DNA from: Colwellia psychrerythraea
GTDB taxonomy: Bacteria; Pseudomonadota; Gammaproteobacteria; Enterobacterales; Alteromonadaceae
Direction: 5' to 3'
Assembly (NCBI RefSeq): GCF_000764185.1
Contig: NZ_JQEC01000011.1
Location: forward strand, 124,001-188,000
DNA: 64,000 bases
Shown: one piece after another, positions 16,834 to 26,443 of the stretch
How positions within the stretch are numbered: position 1 is the first letter of the stretch
How the letters are laid out: each line of letters begins with the position of its first letter
Made by a program: the position numbers and the translations under genes
Notes under the pieces: model-generated
The model's input: the letters and a program-made list of their open reading frames with translations, nothing else
Told to the model about the DNA's origin: nothing
Database searches by the model: none

Positions 16834-18813
16834 TTAACTAAAAGCTTGATTAACCTTTAACGGCTTACCTGCAACGTCAACATTATGAATAGGTAAATAA
16901 ATATCAAATTGACTGCCTTGGCCAACTTTTGAGATGACATCAATATGACCCTGATGATCTTCAATAATCGATCTTACTATATGAAGTCCTAAGCCTGTCC
17001 CCTTACCTACTGGCTTAGTAGTAAAAAATGGATCAAAAATACTTTTCAAGTTCTCTTGAGCAATGCCAGAGCCATTGTCTTCAAAACGAATATTAATTTC
17101 TTGCTCAACAATACGTGACGAAATGCAAATACTGCCTTGAGTTTCAATGGCATGAGAAGCATTTACCAACATATTAATAAAAACCTGTAATAACTTTTGA
17201 GGAAAACCAATAACACTAGCATCTGCTGCTAAGCGTTTAGTTATTTCTACTTTATACTTCAGCTCATTAGCAACTAGAGTAAGGCTTTTTTCAATTAATA
17301 CATCAATAGAAATTGCTTCGGGTAACTTATCGTCAATATGGGCATAATTACCTAAATCTTTGATAATTTTACTTACTCTTGCCGCCCCCTCTAAAGTTGA
17401 ATTTATGAGCGGCTCAATATCATCAAGAATAAAAGATAAGTCTTCTTGTTGATAAAGCTCTTGTGCGCTACTTTTTTTATCAGGTCCTTGTCTTAACTCT
17501 ATATCTGTTAATTTGATGTAAGCAAGTAACGGTTTAAAGTAATCATTTAGTACATCTAAATTACTACGGATATATCCTACAGGATTATTAATTTCATGAG
17601 CTATACCTGCGGACAATTGACCAATAGATGCAAGCTTTTCTGCATTTATTAATTGCTCATTTAATGAAGACAGTGCTTTTTGACTATGTTTCCTTTCATT
17701 AATATCATTTAGGGTAATTAAATAATTAACAGCCCCCATGATAATTATTTTCCGCCCAGAGAATTCAATATGCGGGTGTTCGAAGCTAGGAGCTAATAAA
17801 GATTCTTCCATATTTCTTAACACTATTTCACTATCAAAGTGACCATCTAAGGTTGCTAACGCCGGTACAAAGTGAGAAACCGGTTTTTCAATAATATTAC
17901 TTTTTTCATTTAATAATAATTTTTCAGTTTCTATATTGCACTCTTTTATGACTCCTTGTTCATCGACAAGTAACACTGAACAAGGGATGGTATTCATGAT
18001 GATATTGGCTTTATCATTTGCCTTAACAACATTACGCCGCTCTTGCTCCGCTCGATTCCTTTCAATGGTGATATGCTGAGTAAATTGTTGAATAGCGCTA
18101 GATAAGGTGATTACTTCAGTAGGTGCCCGGGTTTGCCTAAACTCAACGTCTGCGTCATTAGTTATCGGCTGCTGGGCTAAAGCAGTAATATTTTCAATAG
18201 GTTTTACTATATATTTGCTAAAACAACTTACTGTGAATGTGATAATAAACATATAAAGGGAAAACACAAATAAAGACAGCTTGGTGAAGTTTCCAGAGGC
18301 TAGTTCAGCCTGATTCTTTAAGAGATTATTTGCAGTCAAAACTTGTGTTGATAACTTTTCTAAATCGTTAACATACCTTGTCGTAATTCGGTCTGATTCA
18401 GCAACAGTAGTTTGCCAAAATTCATTTTCTTGCATTGCGATATCCGAAAATAAATTGACTATTTCATCATTTAATTCAATGCCGGTAATCAAACCTTGTA
18501 CCAAATATTTATCATCACTCGTTGGCACTTTTATTTTAACTAAGGTAAGGGTTTTTTTAAGTTGCTGCGATTGTTCAGAAATACCTTTGGCTAAATACGT
18601 TTGTCTGCCTGAAAAAAGTAAGTCTTGTGTGGTTAACCAAAGCTGCGACATAGTAAATAAATGCTCAATGGTCTGAACCAATAAACGTGACTCATAATGT
18701 GCACGAGATACCTGCTCGACCTTTTGGTATTGATGCCATAAACTTGCAAAGATGATTACGCCAGAGAGTAGCGTTGATATTGCTAATAGCTGATTATAAT
18801 TAGAAATCCTCAT
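16834..18813 (-). CDS. Membrane sensor histidine kinase (HAMP-PAS-HisKA-HATPase)
   Basis: 659 residues. TM1 about 8-28, a ~150-residue helical periplasmic region, TM2 about 178-198, HAMP about 199-255, PAS about 268-378. HisKA has the phospho-acceptor H406 in SAGIAHEINNPVGY. The ATPase domain shows an N box (INMLVNASHAIE), DNGSGIA, DPFFTTKPVGKGTGLGL. It belongs to the group with INNPVGY around the His. It is followed on the same strand by no receiver; the likely partner is the response regulator at 20546-21400, three genes upstream in the same block. Confidence 0.93.
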   Translation of the reverse strand: MRISNYNQLLAISTLLSGVIIFASLWHQYQKVEQVSRAHYESRLLVQTIEHLFTMSQLWLTTQDLLFSGRQTYLAKGISEQSQQLKKTLTLVKIKVPTSDDKYLVQGLITGIELNDEIVNLFSDIAMQENEFWQTTVAESDRITTRYVNDLEKLSTQVLTANNLLKNQAELASGNFTKLSLFVFSLYMFIITFTVSCFSKYIVKPIENITALAQQPITNDADVEFRQTRAPTEVITLSSAIQQFTQHITIERNRAEQERRNVVKANDKANIIMNTIPCSVLLVDEQGVIKECNIETEKLLLNEKSNIIEKPVSHFVPALATLDGHFDSEIVLRNMEESLLAPSFEHPHIEFSGRKIIIMGAVNYLITLNDINERKHSQKALSSLNEQLINAEKLASIGQLSAGIAHEINNPVGYIRSNLDVLNDYFKPLLAYIKLTDIELRQGPDKKSSAQELYQQEDLSFILDDIEPLINSTLEGAARVSKIIKDLGNYAHIDDKLPEAISIDVLIEKSLTLVANELKYKVEITKRLAADASVIGFPQKLLQVFINMLVNASHAIETQGSICISSRIVEQEINIRFEDNGSGIAQENLKSIFDPFFTTKPVGKGTGLGLHIVRSIIEDHQGHIDVISKVGQGSQFDIYLPIHNVDVAGKPLKVNQAFS

Positions 18814-18867
18814 AATTGACTCGCCACTTTTTAGTACTTTGAATATGAATGCTATGCTATACCATAA

Positions 18868-19491
18868 CTATAGCTCTTCTAATTCATCTCCCCATAACAT
18901 TTCGGTTAATAACAAAGTTTTTAATGCACACCGTAAAACTACATTAGCCAGTTCAGGAGCCTGTTGTACTTTTTCCAGCACCTCTTTTTTTGCAGTAACA
19001 CCATCATTACTTAATAGGCCCTTCAATTCTTGATAGTTTTTACCAATAAAAATATTTTTAAAGCCGATTTCTTGAGCTATTTTCTTTTTCGGGCTTCTAC
19101 AGCGTTGAAAAGCAAAGTTAGTTATTTTTAAATCCTTATCAATTGCCCACACTATTTCAACCAAGCCCCAATCACTTTGCTCTGATCTAACATGGATATA
19201 ACCTAGTGATTCTTTGCCTAACATAGCGATATACAAAGTATGTTGACCTAGCTCACTAAAATGTAGATCGTTACTTGGTAATGCAATTTGCACCTGAGCA
19301 CGGGTGTTATCATTTACCGTTTTAACAATAGATAGCTGATTAGTTTTTTGCGGGTAAAGCTGGCTGATTTGTGCAACTGGGTCACGTAATGAGCAATATG
19401 CAATTGCGTTAACATTACCAGACGGTAATATCAGCATAAGTAAAACCAGTATTAATAAAGTCTTTGATAACAATGTTAAGAGAATTTTCAT
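18868..19491 (-). CDS. Exported protein, possibly FMN-binding-domain-like
   Basis: 207 residues with a signal peptide (about 1-29, ending NVNA). The region GYIHVRSEQSDWGLVEIVWAIDKDLKITNFAFQ resembles the start of FMN-binding domains of the RnfG/NosR type, but the covalent-attachment Thr motif is not evident, so this is a weak suggestion. The remaining sequence is not recognised. One base separates it from the outer-membrane protein gene upstream, so it belongs to the same operon, and the histidine kinase gene follows 54 bases downstream. A periplasmic input to that kinase is possible. Confidence 0.5.
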   Translation of the reverse strand: MKILLTLLSKTLLILVLLMLILPSGNVNAIAYCSLRDPVAQISQLYPQKTNQLSIVKTVNDNTRAQVQIALPSNDLHFSELGQHTLYIAMLGKESLGYIHVRSEQSDWGLVEIVWAIDKDLKITNFAFQRCRSPKKKIAQEIGFKNIFIGKNYQELKGLLSNDGVTAKKEVLEKVQQAPELANVVLRCALKTLLLTEMLWGDELEEL

Positions 19492-19492
19492 A

Positions 19493-20494
19493 TCAGTACC
19501 TATACCTTACTTGTACTCTAGCCAATTGCTGTTTTTTTCCACTTGCCGGGTTATTTATTTGTTGTCCCCCTGACATGCTTAGCTCTAACTGAGTATTAAA
19601 TTGATAACTAAAGCCAATATTGACTAGTTTATCTGCACTATTTTGAGACTCCCTATCTCTAATAATAAGCTGGCTATATAACTTTAACTGTTCATTAATG
19701 GCGGTTTTATTTAGCTCTATTAAACCGTATTTTTCTTTTTGCCAACTCTGATTTTGCTTATCATCTTCACCTAGCGCTAACTCCCCTAATAGTCCCCACG
19801 TGGTCCAATAATATTGCCAATCAAGCGCTAGTCTTTTTCGGGAATACCCATCAATTTCCCCATCAAAAATGGATAGGCCAATGACAAAATCTAAGTGACT
19901 TAATGAACCAACTCGGCCAGTAATTGCATAAGAGCCATCAACCGATTTGGCTTTGTCTTTACCACCAAGGGTATAACTAACATTATATTCTATTTTGTTT
20001 ATTACTTTATTAAGACTAAGCCCCCAATCTAACTTGCTTCCTAAATTTTTTCCAAGGTAATAATCAAGTAAACGGCCATTGGTATCAATACTCTCCTCTA
20101 GTCCAAAAGGCAGGGTAAAGTGACCCACTCGGATATTAGGCAGCCAATCTGGGCCGGCAGTATAATTGAGATGAGCTTCTCGAATAATAAACTCACTATC
20201 ATCTTTATTGGTGAATAAAAATGGAACTGGCATGTGGTTTGATAACTTAGTCCAATACAGCTGGCCAACACCGTAACCTATATCACCGTTTGAATTGGTA
20301 AATACTTTATGAGTATCTAAGCCTAAGGCGTAAATACGACTGGTATTATCCAATGCTGCATTCTGATTCAAGCGAGCACTACCATCTAAGCTCCACCTGA
20401 AATTCTCAGTCAAATTGGCATAACAAGGCATAGATATAACCGCAAAAAAAAGTAGTAAAAAGGTAATTAACAAATTGAAAATTAAAGATTTCAT
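19493..20494 (-). CDS. Outer-membrane beta-barrel (porin-like) protein
   Basis: 333 residues with a signal peptide (about 1-26, CYA cleavage). The mature part has alternating polar and aromatic strands (LDWQYYWTTWGLLGELALGED, KLVNIGFSYQFNTQLELSMSGGQQ) and ends in VRYRY, the terminal aromatic residue needed for BAM recognition. Length fits a 14-18-strand barrel. GHFTLPFGLEESID is typical of phosphate-selective-porin-like proteins. The channel substrate is unknown. It sits between a response regulator and a periplasmic protein, in a block that ends with a histidine kinase. Confidence 0.78.
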   Translation of the reverse strand: MKSLIFNLLITFLLLFFAVISMPCYANLTENFRWSLDGSARLNQNAALDNTSRIYALGLDTHKVFTNSNGDIGYGVGQLYWTKLSNHMPVPFLFTNKDDSEFIIREAHLNYTAGPDWLPNIRVGHFTLPFGLEESIDTNGRLLDYYLGKNLGSKLDWGLSLNKVINKIEYNVSYTLGGKDKAKSVDGSYAITGRVGSLSHLDFVIGLSIFDGEIDGYSRKRLALDWQYYWTTWGLLGELALGEDDKQNQSWQKEKYGLIELNKTAINEQLKLYSQLIIRDRESQNSADKLVNIGFSYQFNTQLELSMSGGQQINNPASGKKQQLARVQVRYRY

Positions 20495-20545
20495 TATTTC
20501 CTCACTATAAAATAAGCTTTAAAATTAATGTTTATAAATGAGTAA

Positions 20546-21400
20546 TTACAATTTTACTGCCAATCTATTAAGCACTACCTCTCCAGTACAAACTGAAGCA
20601 GCTAAGGAGTACTCAGCATTAATAATCAAATCATCAGTAAGAGTGTCTTCTAAGTTAGCAATCCCCAGATTAGGGCGTAAAAAATTAGGACTATTTTGAG
20701 CTAACCAGATAATTCGTTTAGCAAGTAAAACGGCATCGTCAGCGCAGGTTTCAATAAGTAAAATAGCAAAGGTATTATCTCCCCACTTTATTAAGGGATC
20801 TGATGCTCGACGTTTTAATAATTTTATCACTGCCAAGTCACGGTTTTTAGTCGATTTTTTGGTATCTATTGCATCTATTTTTACTAACAGTAAACTTAAA
20901 GAGTGTTGATAACGTTTAGCGCGTGCTACTTCATAACTTAACCAACTTTCTACAAAATAATTTTTAGATAAGACGCCATCGCTTTCAGCGTAAGAGACTC
21001 TACCCATTGCGCCTTGTTTGAATAAACCTCTTTCGATACGAATGAGCAAGGTTTTTATATCAAAGGGCTTTATGATGTAATCATCCGCGCCAGAGAGCAA
21101 ACCTGCACTTTCCTCTGTTATTTCACAAGTCAGCATAATGATCATAGTCGCGGCAAACTTACTATCACGCCTTAAAATACTACAAGCTTTTAAACCATCC
21201 ATAACCGGCATACGAATATCCATAAGAATTAAATCAGGCGGGAAATTATTCGCTAAAGCAATAGCTTCTGCACCGTTGCCAGCTTCGGTAATAGATACAC
21301 GTTTGCTACCTTTATTAAATTGGCGATGAATACCTCTTTTTAATGTTTGTCTAACACCTTCTTCATCATCAACTATGAGGACACTTTTTTCTTTTAACAT
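20546..21400 (-). CDS. Response regulator with degenerate GGDEF output domain
   Basis: 284 residues. The receiver (1-125) is complete: D11, D12, phospho-acceptor D61 in LILMDIRMP, T91 and K111. The second domain aligns with GGDEF cyclases (WLSYEVARAKRYQHSLSLLLVKID), but the catalytic loop reads KWGDNTFAILL, so GGDEF has become GDNTF at 207-211. Cyclase activity is therefore not expected; it may bind a ligand or a protein. It is the first gene of the block with the barrel protein, the exported protein and the kinase, so the four probably form one signalling unit. Confidence 0.85.
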   Translation of the reverse strand: MLKEKSVLIVDDEEGVRQTLKRGIHRQFNKGSKRVSITEAGNGAEAIALANNFPPDLILMDIRMPVMDGLKACSILRRDSKFAATMIIMLTCEITEESAGLLSGADDYIIKPFDIKTLLIRIERGLFKQGAMGRVSYAESDGVLSKNYFVESWLSYEVARAKRYQHSLSLLLVKIDAIDTKKSTKNRDLAVIKLLKRRASDPLIKWGDNTFAILLIETCADDAVLLAKRIIWLAQNSPNFLRPNLGIANLEDTLTDDLIINAEYSLAASVCTGEVVLNRLAVKL

Positions 21401-21809
21401 ATTTTCCCCTTATCCTGAAAATATAAAATATAAAAAATAACAAATAACAAATAGAATTTAATTATCTAACTTTAAAAGCGAATAAACGCTGACTGATAGT
21501 TGAATTGCAATTGATATACCAAGACATAAAAAAATGATAAAACAGACTTATAAGTCACTATTTACATAGGTTGTAGCAAGAGAAGTTATTTTAGTTAATG
21601 TGATATATAAACAGTTACGATATTATTAATTTGAAAATAATTTGCACTATGCAACGCAGAATAATAGTCGTAAATCTAGCAGTTTTTACATCCATGGACA
21701 TTAGTCCGAAGTATTGTTGACTGCTTGAAATGGGTGTCTAAAGATTTGATAGGCATAAAGAAGCCAGCGTCAAGCTGGCTCTAAGGCAGATTTTGAAAAA
21801 AATGGGGGA
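21401..21809. other. 409-base intergenic region
   Basis: AT-rich, no credible open frame. It holds the promoter region of the response regulator block on the right-to-left strand and the terminator of the yceI gene near 21762-21780. Nothing else was recognised. Confidence 0.6.
21762..21780 (-). terminator. Intrinsic terminator of the yceI gene
   Basis: AGCCAGC (21762-21768) pairs with GCTGGCT (21774-21780). On the minus strand the stem is followed by TTCTTTAT. Confidence 0.7.
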
Positions 21810-22409
21810 CTAAATTCTTACACCTTCAATATGTAATGCCATTTCAACATGTGTTGACGCTGGCCCTAAATTGTAAGTAATACCATAATCAGCTAATTTC
21901 AAGCTGGTGGTTCCAGAAAAACCCGAGCGATAACCGCCCCAAGGGTCTTGCCCTTCACCAATTTTCACTACTGGAAACGAGATGGTATTAGTAACACCTT
22001 TTAAAGTAAAGTCGCCAGTAACAACCGCATTTTCATCATCGCTGAATTTAATGCTATTACTGGTAAACGTTGCCTTTGGAAAGCTATTAACATTTAAGAA
22101 GTCTTTACCTTTAAGGTGTTTATCACGCTCTGCATGATTTGAATCGATACTTTTAGTATCAATTTCAATATTAATTTTTGCATTATTTGGTGCTTTCTCA
22201 TCATAGGAGAAACTACCATCAAAAGTATTAAAACGGCCTATTAACCAGCTGTAACCTAAATGCTTAATCTTAAACTGAACAAAGGCATGTGCACCTTCAA
22301 CATCTACTTTATAATCTGCTGCTTGCACGGTGCTCGCTGATAATGTCGCTAATATTGAACTGGCTAATAAACTGCTAGTAAGTACGGTTGTTAATAGTGT
22401 TTTTTTCAT
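21810..22409 (-). CDS. YceI-family periplasmic lipid-binding-like protein
   Basis: 199 residues with a clear signal peptide (1-30, VQA). The YceI fold is seen in DYKVDVEGAHAFVQFKIKHLGYSWLIGRFNTFDG, HAERDKHLKGKDFLNVNSFPKATF and FTLKGVTNTISFPV. These lipocalin-like barrels bind isoprenoid or fatty amide chains. It lies 60 bases after a cytochrome b561 gene, the usual partner of yceI, and is probably in one operon with it. Confidence 0.92.
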   Translation of the reverse strand: MKKTLLTTVLTSSLLASSILATLSASTVQAADYKVDVEGAHAFVQFKIKHLGYSWLIGRFNTFDGSFSYDEKAPNNAKINIEIDTKSIDSNHAERDKHLKGKDFLNVNSFPKATFTSNSIKFSDDENAVVTGDFTLKGVTNTISFPVVKIGEGQDPWGGYRSGFSGTTSLKLADYGITYNLGPASTHVEMALHIEGVRI

Positions 22410-22469
22410 CTGATATTCCTTTTCTATTTCAAATACATTTATTTGTAGTGAATTAATTGATCTGGTTAA

Positions 22470-23039
22470 TTACTTTCTTGGTAATACTTTTAGCATTCTC
22501 ACTAAGGTATTATTTTTATTAATAAAGTGGTGTTTAAGTGCCGCAAGCGCATGTCCGGCGCTAAGTAACACTAAAGTCCATGCTAAAATCTCATGAATAT
22601 TGCCTGCGATATCTTCTTGGTTATTGATACTTATTGGCAATGCCGGTATCGATAGTAAGCCAAAAATATCTATTGCTCGGCCATCGGCAGTAGATATCAA
22701 ATAGCCACTTATCATCAAAATAGCCATCAAGGCATAAAGTGCAACATGGGCATAATGCGCCGATTTCACTTCGAGTTTACTTGCGCTTTGATCCACATTT
22801 TTAGGCGTTACATTAACAACGCGCCAAAAGACTCTTAACATTAAAGCCACAAATAACGTCATACCAATATTTTTATGTAAATCTAACGAGCCTTTATACC
22901 AAGCATCGTAATAAGTAAGCTCTACCATATAGAGACCTAAGCCAAACAAAGAAAAAATAGCGACGGCCATCAGCCAGTGAAAAATTATCGCGATTAGACC
23001 ATAACTGCTTTCGGTGTTTTTAAATATGTTGTTGCTCAT
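22470..23039 (-). CDS. Cytochrome b561
   Basis: 189 residues from the ATG at 23039, preceded by AAGAGA; an in-frame ATG eight codons earlier has no ribosome site. Four membrane helices with the expected heme His residues (GLIAIIFHWLMAVAIF, LDLHKNIGM, AHYAHVALYALM, ILAWTLVLLSAGHALAALKHHFI). The family moves electrons from quinol to periplasmic acceptors. It is paired with yceI and divergent from a LysR regulator, which may control both. Confidence 0.9.
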   Translation of the reverse strand: MSNNIFKNTESSYGLIAIIFHWLMAVAIFSLFGLGLYMVELTYYDAWYKGSLDLHKNIGMTLFVALMLRVFWRVVNVTPKNVDQSASKLEVKSAHYAHVALYALMAILMISGYLISTADGRAIDIFGLLSIPALPISINNQEDIAGNIHEILAWTLVLLSAGHALAALKHHFINKNNTLVRMLKVLPRK

Positions 23040-23286
23040 ATGACTATCTCTTTCACTCTTCATTTCATTATTATTTAGCTATCTACTTTTTATACCTATT
23101 TTACTATCTACTAGGTATCTACCTTGGTACGGCCAGAGTGAATACCAATAACTAACAACATCCTAATCAAGTAATAACGCTACTATAACCAATGAAAATC
23201 TATTAAAAAACATCAATAAATGCGAAACTGTTGTGCAAATATGCACAACTAATTACAATTTATGTAATTAAGTAATGAGATGAACG

Positions 23287-24162
23287 ATGAAAGATACTTC
23301 TTGGGATGATTATAAAATAGCGTATCAAGTTGCTATAGATGGCAGCTTAAGTAAAGCTGGTATTTCATTGAGAATAAATCATGCCACCGTATTAAGACGG
23401 ATAAATCAATTAGAGCAGTCACTTGAAGTAAAGCTATTTATTCGTCACCAGCGCGGTTATAAACTTACCGATGCAGGTTTTCTACTTATGGATGAAATGC
23501 CTGAAATATTGGCAAAATTTTCTAGCTTGGAAAATAAACTACAAAATGTAGAGGGTGATATTAGCGGCGAGCTTAGGATCACTACGGTGAGTTCATTCTC
23601 TCCAGTGATTACTCCGATATTAAAAGCATTTAGAGATGAATACCCAAAAATTCGCCTCAAGCTTATTTCTACCGATGATATTGTGCCGCTCGACTCTGGT
23701 GCTGCACATGTATCTTTACGAGCAGGCCCTAGCCCTGCGGGAGTAGATCTGATCGTTAAAAAGCTAACCCGATTAACAACGTCTTATTATGCAACACAAA
23801 AATATGTCGATAAATACGGAAAACCCAATTCTCCTGAGCAGTTTAATGAGCATATTTGGGCGCTACCGACTCCAGATAAGTATCGTATCCCGTTTGTCAG
23901 TTATGTGGTTGATAAAATTGATAAGGATAGAATAGCTTTTCAAAGTAACCACTTCCCGGATATTCATGAAGCCGTTATTGCTGGTATGGGCATTGGCCCA
24001 TTAGGTGAACACCAAGTTGAAATGAATCCGACAATGGTAAAAATGGATTTTGACATTCCTAATAAAGATGAATCAATTTGGTTCGTTTATCATAAAGATT
24101 TACAAAATAGTGTCCGTATTCAGTGCTTTTATCTGTTTTTAACACAAGCTATTGGCCAATAA
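23287..24162 (+). CDS. LysR-family transcriptional regulator
   Basis: 291 residues. N-terminal winged helix (about 5-65: YQVAIDGSLSKAGISLRINHATVLRRINQLEQSLEVKLFIRHQRGYKLTDAG), then an inducer-binding domain from about residue 90. HATVLRRI in place of the usual SAVSRQI groups it with the short-domain LysR types. It is divergent from the cytochrome b561/yceI pair and probably regulates it. Confidence 0.9.
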   Translation: MKDTSWDDYKIAYQVAIDGSLSKAGISLRINHATVLRRINQLEQSLEVKLFIRHQRGYKLTDAGFLLMDEMPEILAKFSSLENKLQNVEGDISGELRITTVSSFSPVITPILKAFRDEYPKIRLKLISTDDIVPLDSGAAHVSLRAGPSPAGVDLIVKKLTRLTTSYYATQKYVDKYGKPNSPEQFNEHIWALPTPDKYRIPFVSYVVDKIDKDRIAFQSNHFPDIHEAVIAGMGIGPLGEHQVEMNPTMVKMDFDIPNKDESIWFVYHKDLQNSVRIQCFYLFLTQAIGQ

Positions 24163-24189
24163 CTTGTATGAAATAGCTTGTGTTAAATA

Positions 24190-24414
24190 ACCTGAGCTCT
24201 GGATAATGAGTATTTGGTGTTAAGTAAAAACAATACTTAGGTTGCTAACAATAAAATTGACAAGGTTAAGTAGCGATAAATCCTATCAATGTTTCAATTT
24301 ATTTGATTATCAAGGCAAAATATTTATGAATGACGGAGTATTTATCGGCGTTTTAACACTGAGAATCGGATGAAAAGGAACCTTGAGTAAGTGCTGCTTT
24401 TCCAGAGTTAAGGT
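24190..24414. mobile_element. MITE-like element, left copy
   Basis: About 225 bp with imperfect terminal inverted repeats: ACCTGAGCTCTGG at the left end and CCAGAGTTAAGGT at the right (reverse complement ACCTTAACTCTGG). Its whole length matches the reverse complement of 31708-31935, for example CTATCAATGTTTCAATTTAT and GATTATCAAGGCAAAA. No open frame. Its right end overlaps the first base of the amidotransferase stop codon at 24414. Confidence 0.82.
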
Positions 24415-25130
24415 TAAATGGCTTGCTTTAAAAAACTAAGCAACCAAGCCATCACTAGTTTCCCATCTGCTGACTGTACCAGTGATTTAAGTCCCTGATT
24501 ATAGTTTTCCTCACTAATAATAGCTTTTCGACTTTGCATAATAGCCTTAGCATAATCGCAACTAAACTCTGGATGGCCTTGTAAACCAACAAAGTGTTTA
24601 CCCACCTGTATCATGGCATAAGGACAAAAATCATTGCCCATTAATACTTCTGCCTGTGGCGGCAATTGGTAGATTTGTTCTTGATGACTTACCACAAGTT
24701 TAATTGTTTTTTTTGCAGGATCCATCCAAGCTTCTTGACTGTGTATTTTTGTTGTCGCAACGCCAACGCCCCAACCTTTATCAGAGCGAGCAACTTTTCC
24801 ACCTAAGGTTTTAGCAATCAATTGGTGACCAAAGCATATTCCTACAAAAGATTTTTTGGCCAAAAACAATTGCCAAACAAAACGCTCTAAGGCATTAATC
24901 CAAGGTAAATCATCATTAACACTGGCTTTGCTGCCACTTGTCATATATGCATCACACACATCAATATCTTCAGGGAAAACACCATCAACCACACAATAAT
25001 AATATAGCTCTATGGTGCTATCACATTGAGATAATAGCTGTGCAAACATCTCTTGATAGTCGGCAAATTCTTCTTGCAGTGCAGGCTGAACATGGTCACA
25101 AAGTAAAATACCTAATTTCATAATAACCAC
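24414..25130 (-). CDS. Class I glutamine amidotransferase-like hydrolase
   Basis: 238 residues. The catalytic triad of class I (GuaA-type) amidotransferases is visible: nucleophile Cys in FVGICFGHQLIAKTLGG, and His/Glu in GLQGHPEFS. With no synthetase domain it should act as a free hydrolase. In gamma-glutamylation pathways such proteins cleave the gamma-glutamyl amide at the last step and release glutamate, and that role fits the cluster. It is the last gene of the operon and its stop touches the repeat element. Confidence 0.85.
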   Translation of the reverse strand: MVIMKLGILLCDHVQPALQEEFADYQEMFAQLLSQCDSTIELYYYCVVDGVFPEDIDVCDAYMTSGSKASVNDDLPWINALERFVWQLFLAKKSFVGICFGHQLIAKTLGGKVARSDKGWGVGVATTKIHSQEAWMDPAKKTIKLVVSHQEQIYQLPPQAEVLMGNDFCPYAMIQVGKHFVGLQGHPEFSCDYAKAIMQSRKAIISEENYNQGLKSLVQSADGKLVMAWLLSFLKQAI

Positions 25131-25161
25131 TCCTCAATTTCAAAGACTTATCAGCAAACAC

Positions 25162-26376
25162 TTAGTACTCACCGTGTACTGCCCTTTTGAAAATATCACT
25201 ATACTGCTGAGCACTAAATTTTATTGGATTTCCAGCCGAACTTGCATCATTAAACGCCATCAAACCGATATCATCTGCTCTACTGGTATTTATTGCAATT
25301 TCTTGTAAGGAGTTGGGTATAGCTAATTGATCCCGCAAAGCTAAAACCCAGTTAAAAAAACCAGCAAAGCTTTCTTGCTCTAGGGCCAAATAACGACTTA
25401 ACCGTGATATTTTTTGGGTGACGGCCTGTTCGTTGGCTTTGAGTACATAAGGCATCAAAATGGCATTAAGTAAGCCATGATGACTATCATAGAGTGCGCC
25501 AAGTGGATGAGCAAGCGCATGCATACCGCCGAGACCACGCTGAAAAGCCGTAGCCCCCATAGTAGCAGCCGCCATGACTTGAGCTCGCGCTTCAATATCT
25601 TTGCCATTAGCGGTTGCTCTAGGTAAAAAGTCTTTTATAAGCCTAATCGCCTCAATGGCAATGCCAGCAGCCATAGGGTGAAACGCAGGCGCACAATAAG
25701 CTTCAAGAGCATGCGATAAAGCGTCCATACCCGTTGCTGCAGTTAACATAGCCGGCAAACCAACGGTAAGTTGCGCATCTAATATGACTATTTCAGGCAA
25801 CATTTTCGGATGGAAAATAATGCGTTTAAGATGATTACCTTTATTGCTTTCATCAGTAATAACTGATGCTCTCCCTACTTCAGAGCCTGTTCCTGAAGTG
25901 GTGGGAACGGCAATAACTTTAGCCATTTTAGCTGTATTGACTCTTTTAAAATTATCGCCTTTATCTTCAAAGTCCCATAATGGTTTGTTTTGACCGACCA
26001 TTAAGGCAATTGCTTTACCAGCATCAAGTGCTGAGCCACCGCCAAAAGCGATTACCCCGTCGTGTTTGCCTTGCTTATATGCCGCAACCCCATCTTTAAT
26101 ATTTTGCCCATTAGGGTTAGCTTTAATACTAGAAAAGACTTTTACTGCCATTTTCTGTTCAATGAGGTGGGAAACAGCACTTTTTAGCATCGGCATATCA
26201 GCTAGGGCGGGGTCAGTGATAACTAATGGGGCATTTATACAGAGCTCTTGACAAGCTAAGGCCAGTTCCTTAATACGGCCAATACCGGCTCGAATCGAGG
26301 TAGGATAATGCCAGTTGCCATAAAAGTCATTTTCCAAAGAGTGGCTTTTCTGATACTGATTGTTATTCACTGACAT
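25162..26376 (-). CDS. Iron-containing alcohol dehydrogenase
   Basis: 404 residues, group III alcohol dehydrogenase. NAD-binding GGGSALDAGKAIALM; TTSGTGSEVGRASVI; metal ligands in MDALSHALEAYCAPAFHPMA and GGMHALAHPLGALYDSHHGLLNA. It should oxidise an alcohol to an aldehyde with NAD+. In this operon the natural substrate is likely a gamma-glutamylated amino alcohol whose aldehyde goes to the neighbouring aldehyde dehydrogenase; this is inference from context. Confidence 0.93.
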   Translation of the reverse strand: MSVNNNQYQKSHSLENDFYGNWHYPTSIRAGIGRIKELALACQELCINAPLVITDPALADMPMLKSAVSHLIEQKMAVKVFSSIKANPNGQNIKDGVAAYKQGKHDGVIAFGGGSALDAGKAIALMVGQNKPLWDFEDKGDNFKRVNTAKMAKVIAVPTTSGTGSEVGRASVITDESNKGNHLKRIIFHPKMLPEIVILDAQLTVGLPAMLTAATGMDALSHALEAYCAPAFHPMAAGIAIEAIRLIKDFLPRATANGKDIEARAQVMAAATMGATAFQRGLGGMHALAHPLGALYDSHHGLLNAILMPYVLKANEQAVTQKISRLSRYLALEQESFAGFFNWVLALRDQLAIPNSLQEIAINTSRADDIGLMAFNDASSAGNPIKFSAQQYSDIFKRAVHGEY

Positions 26377-26443
26377 TATCCTTTAGTTAATTTTCAGCTT
26401 TGCACTAGTTACTTTTTAGGTCTTGGGTACTAGGTGTTAGATG

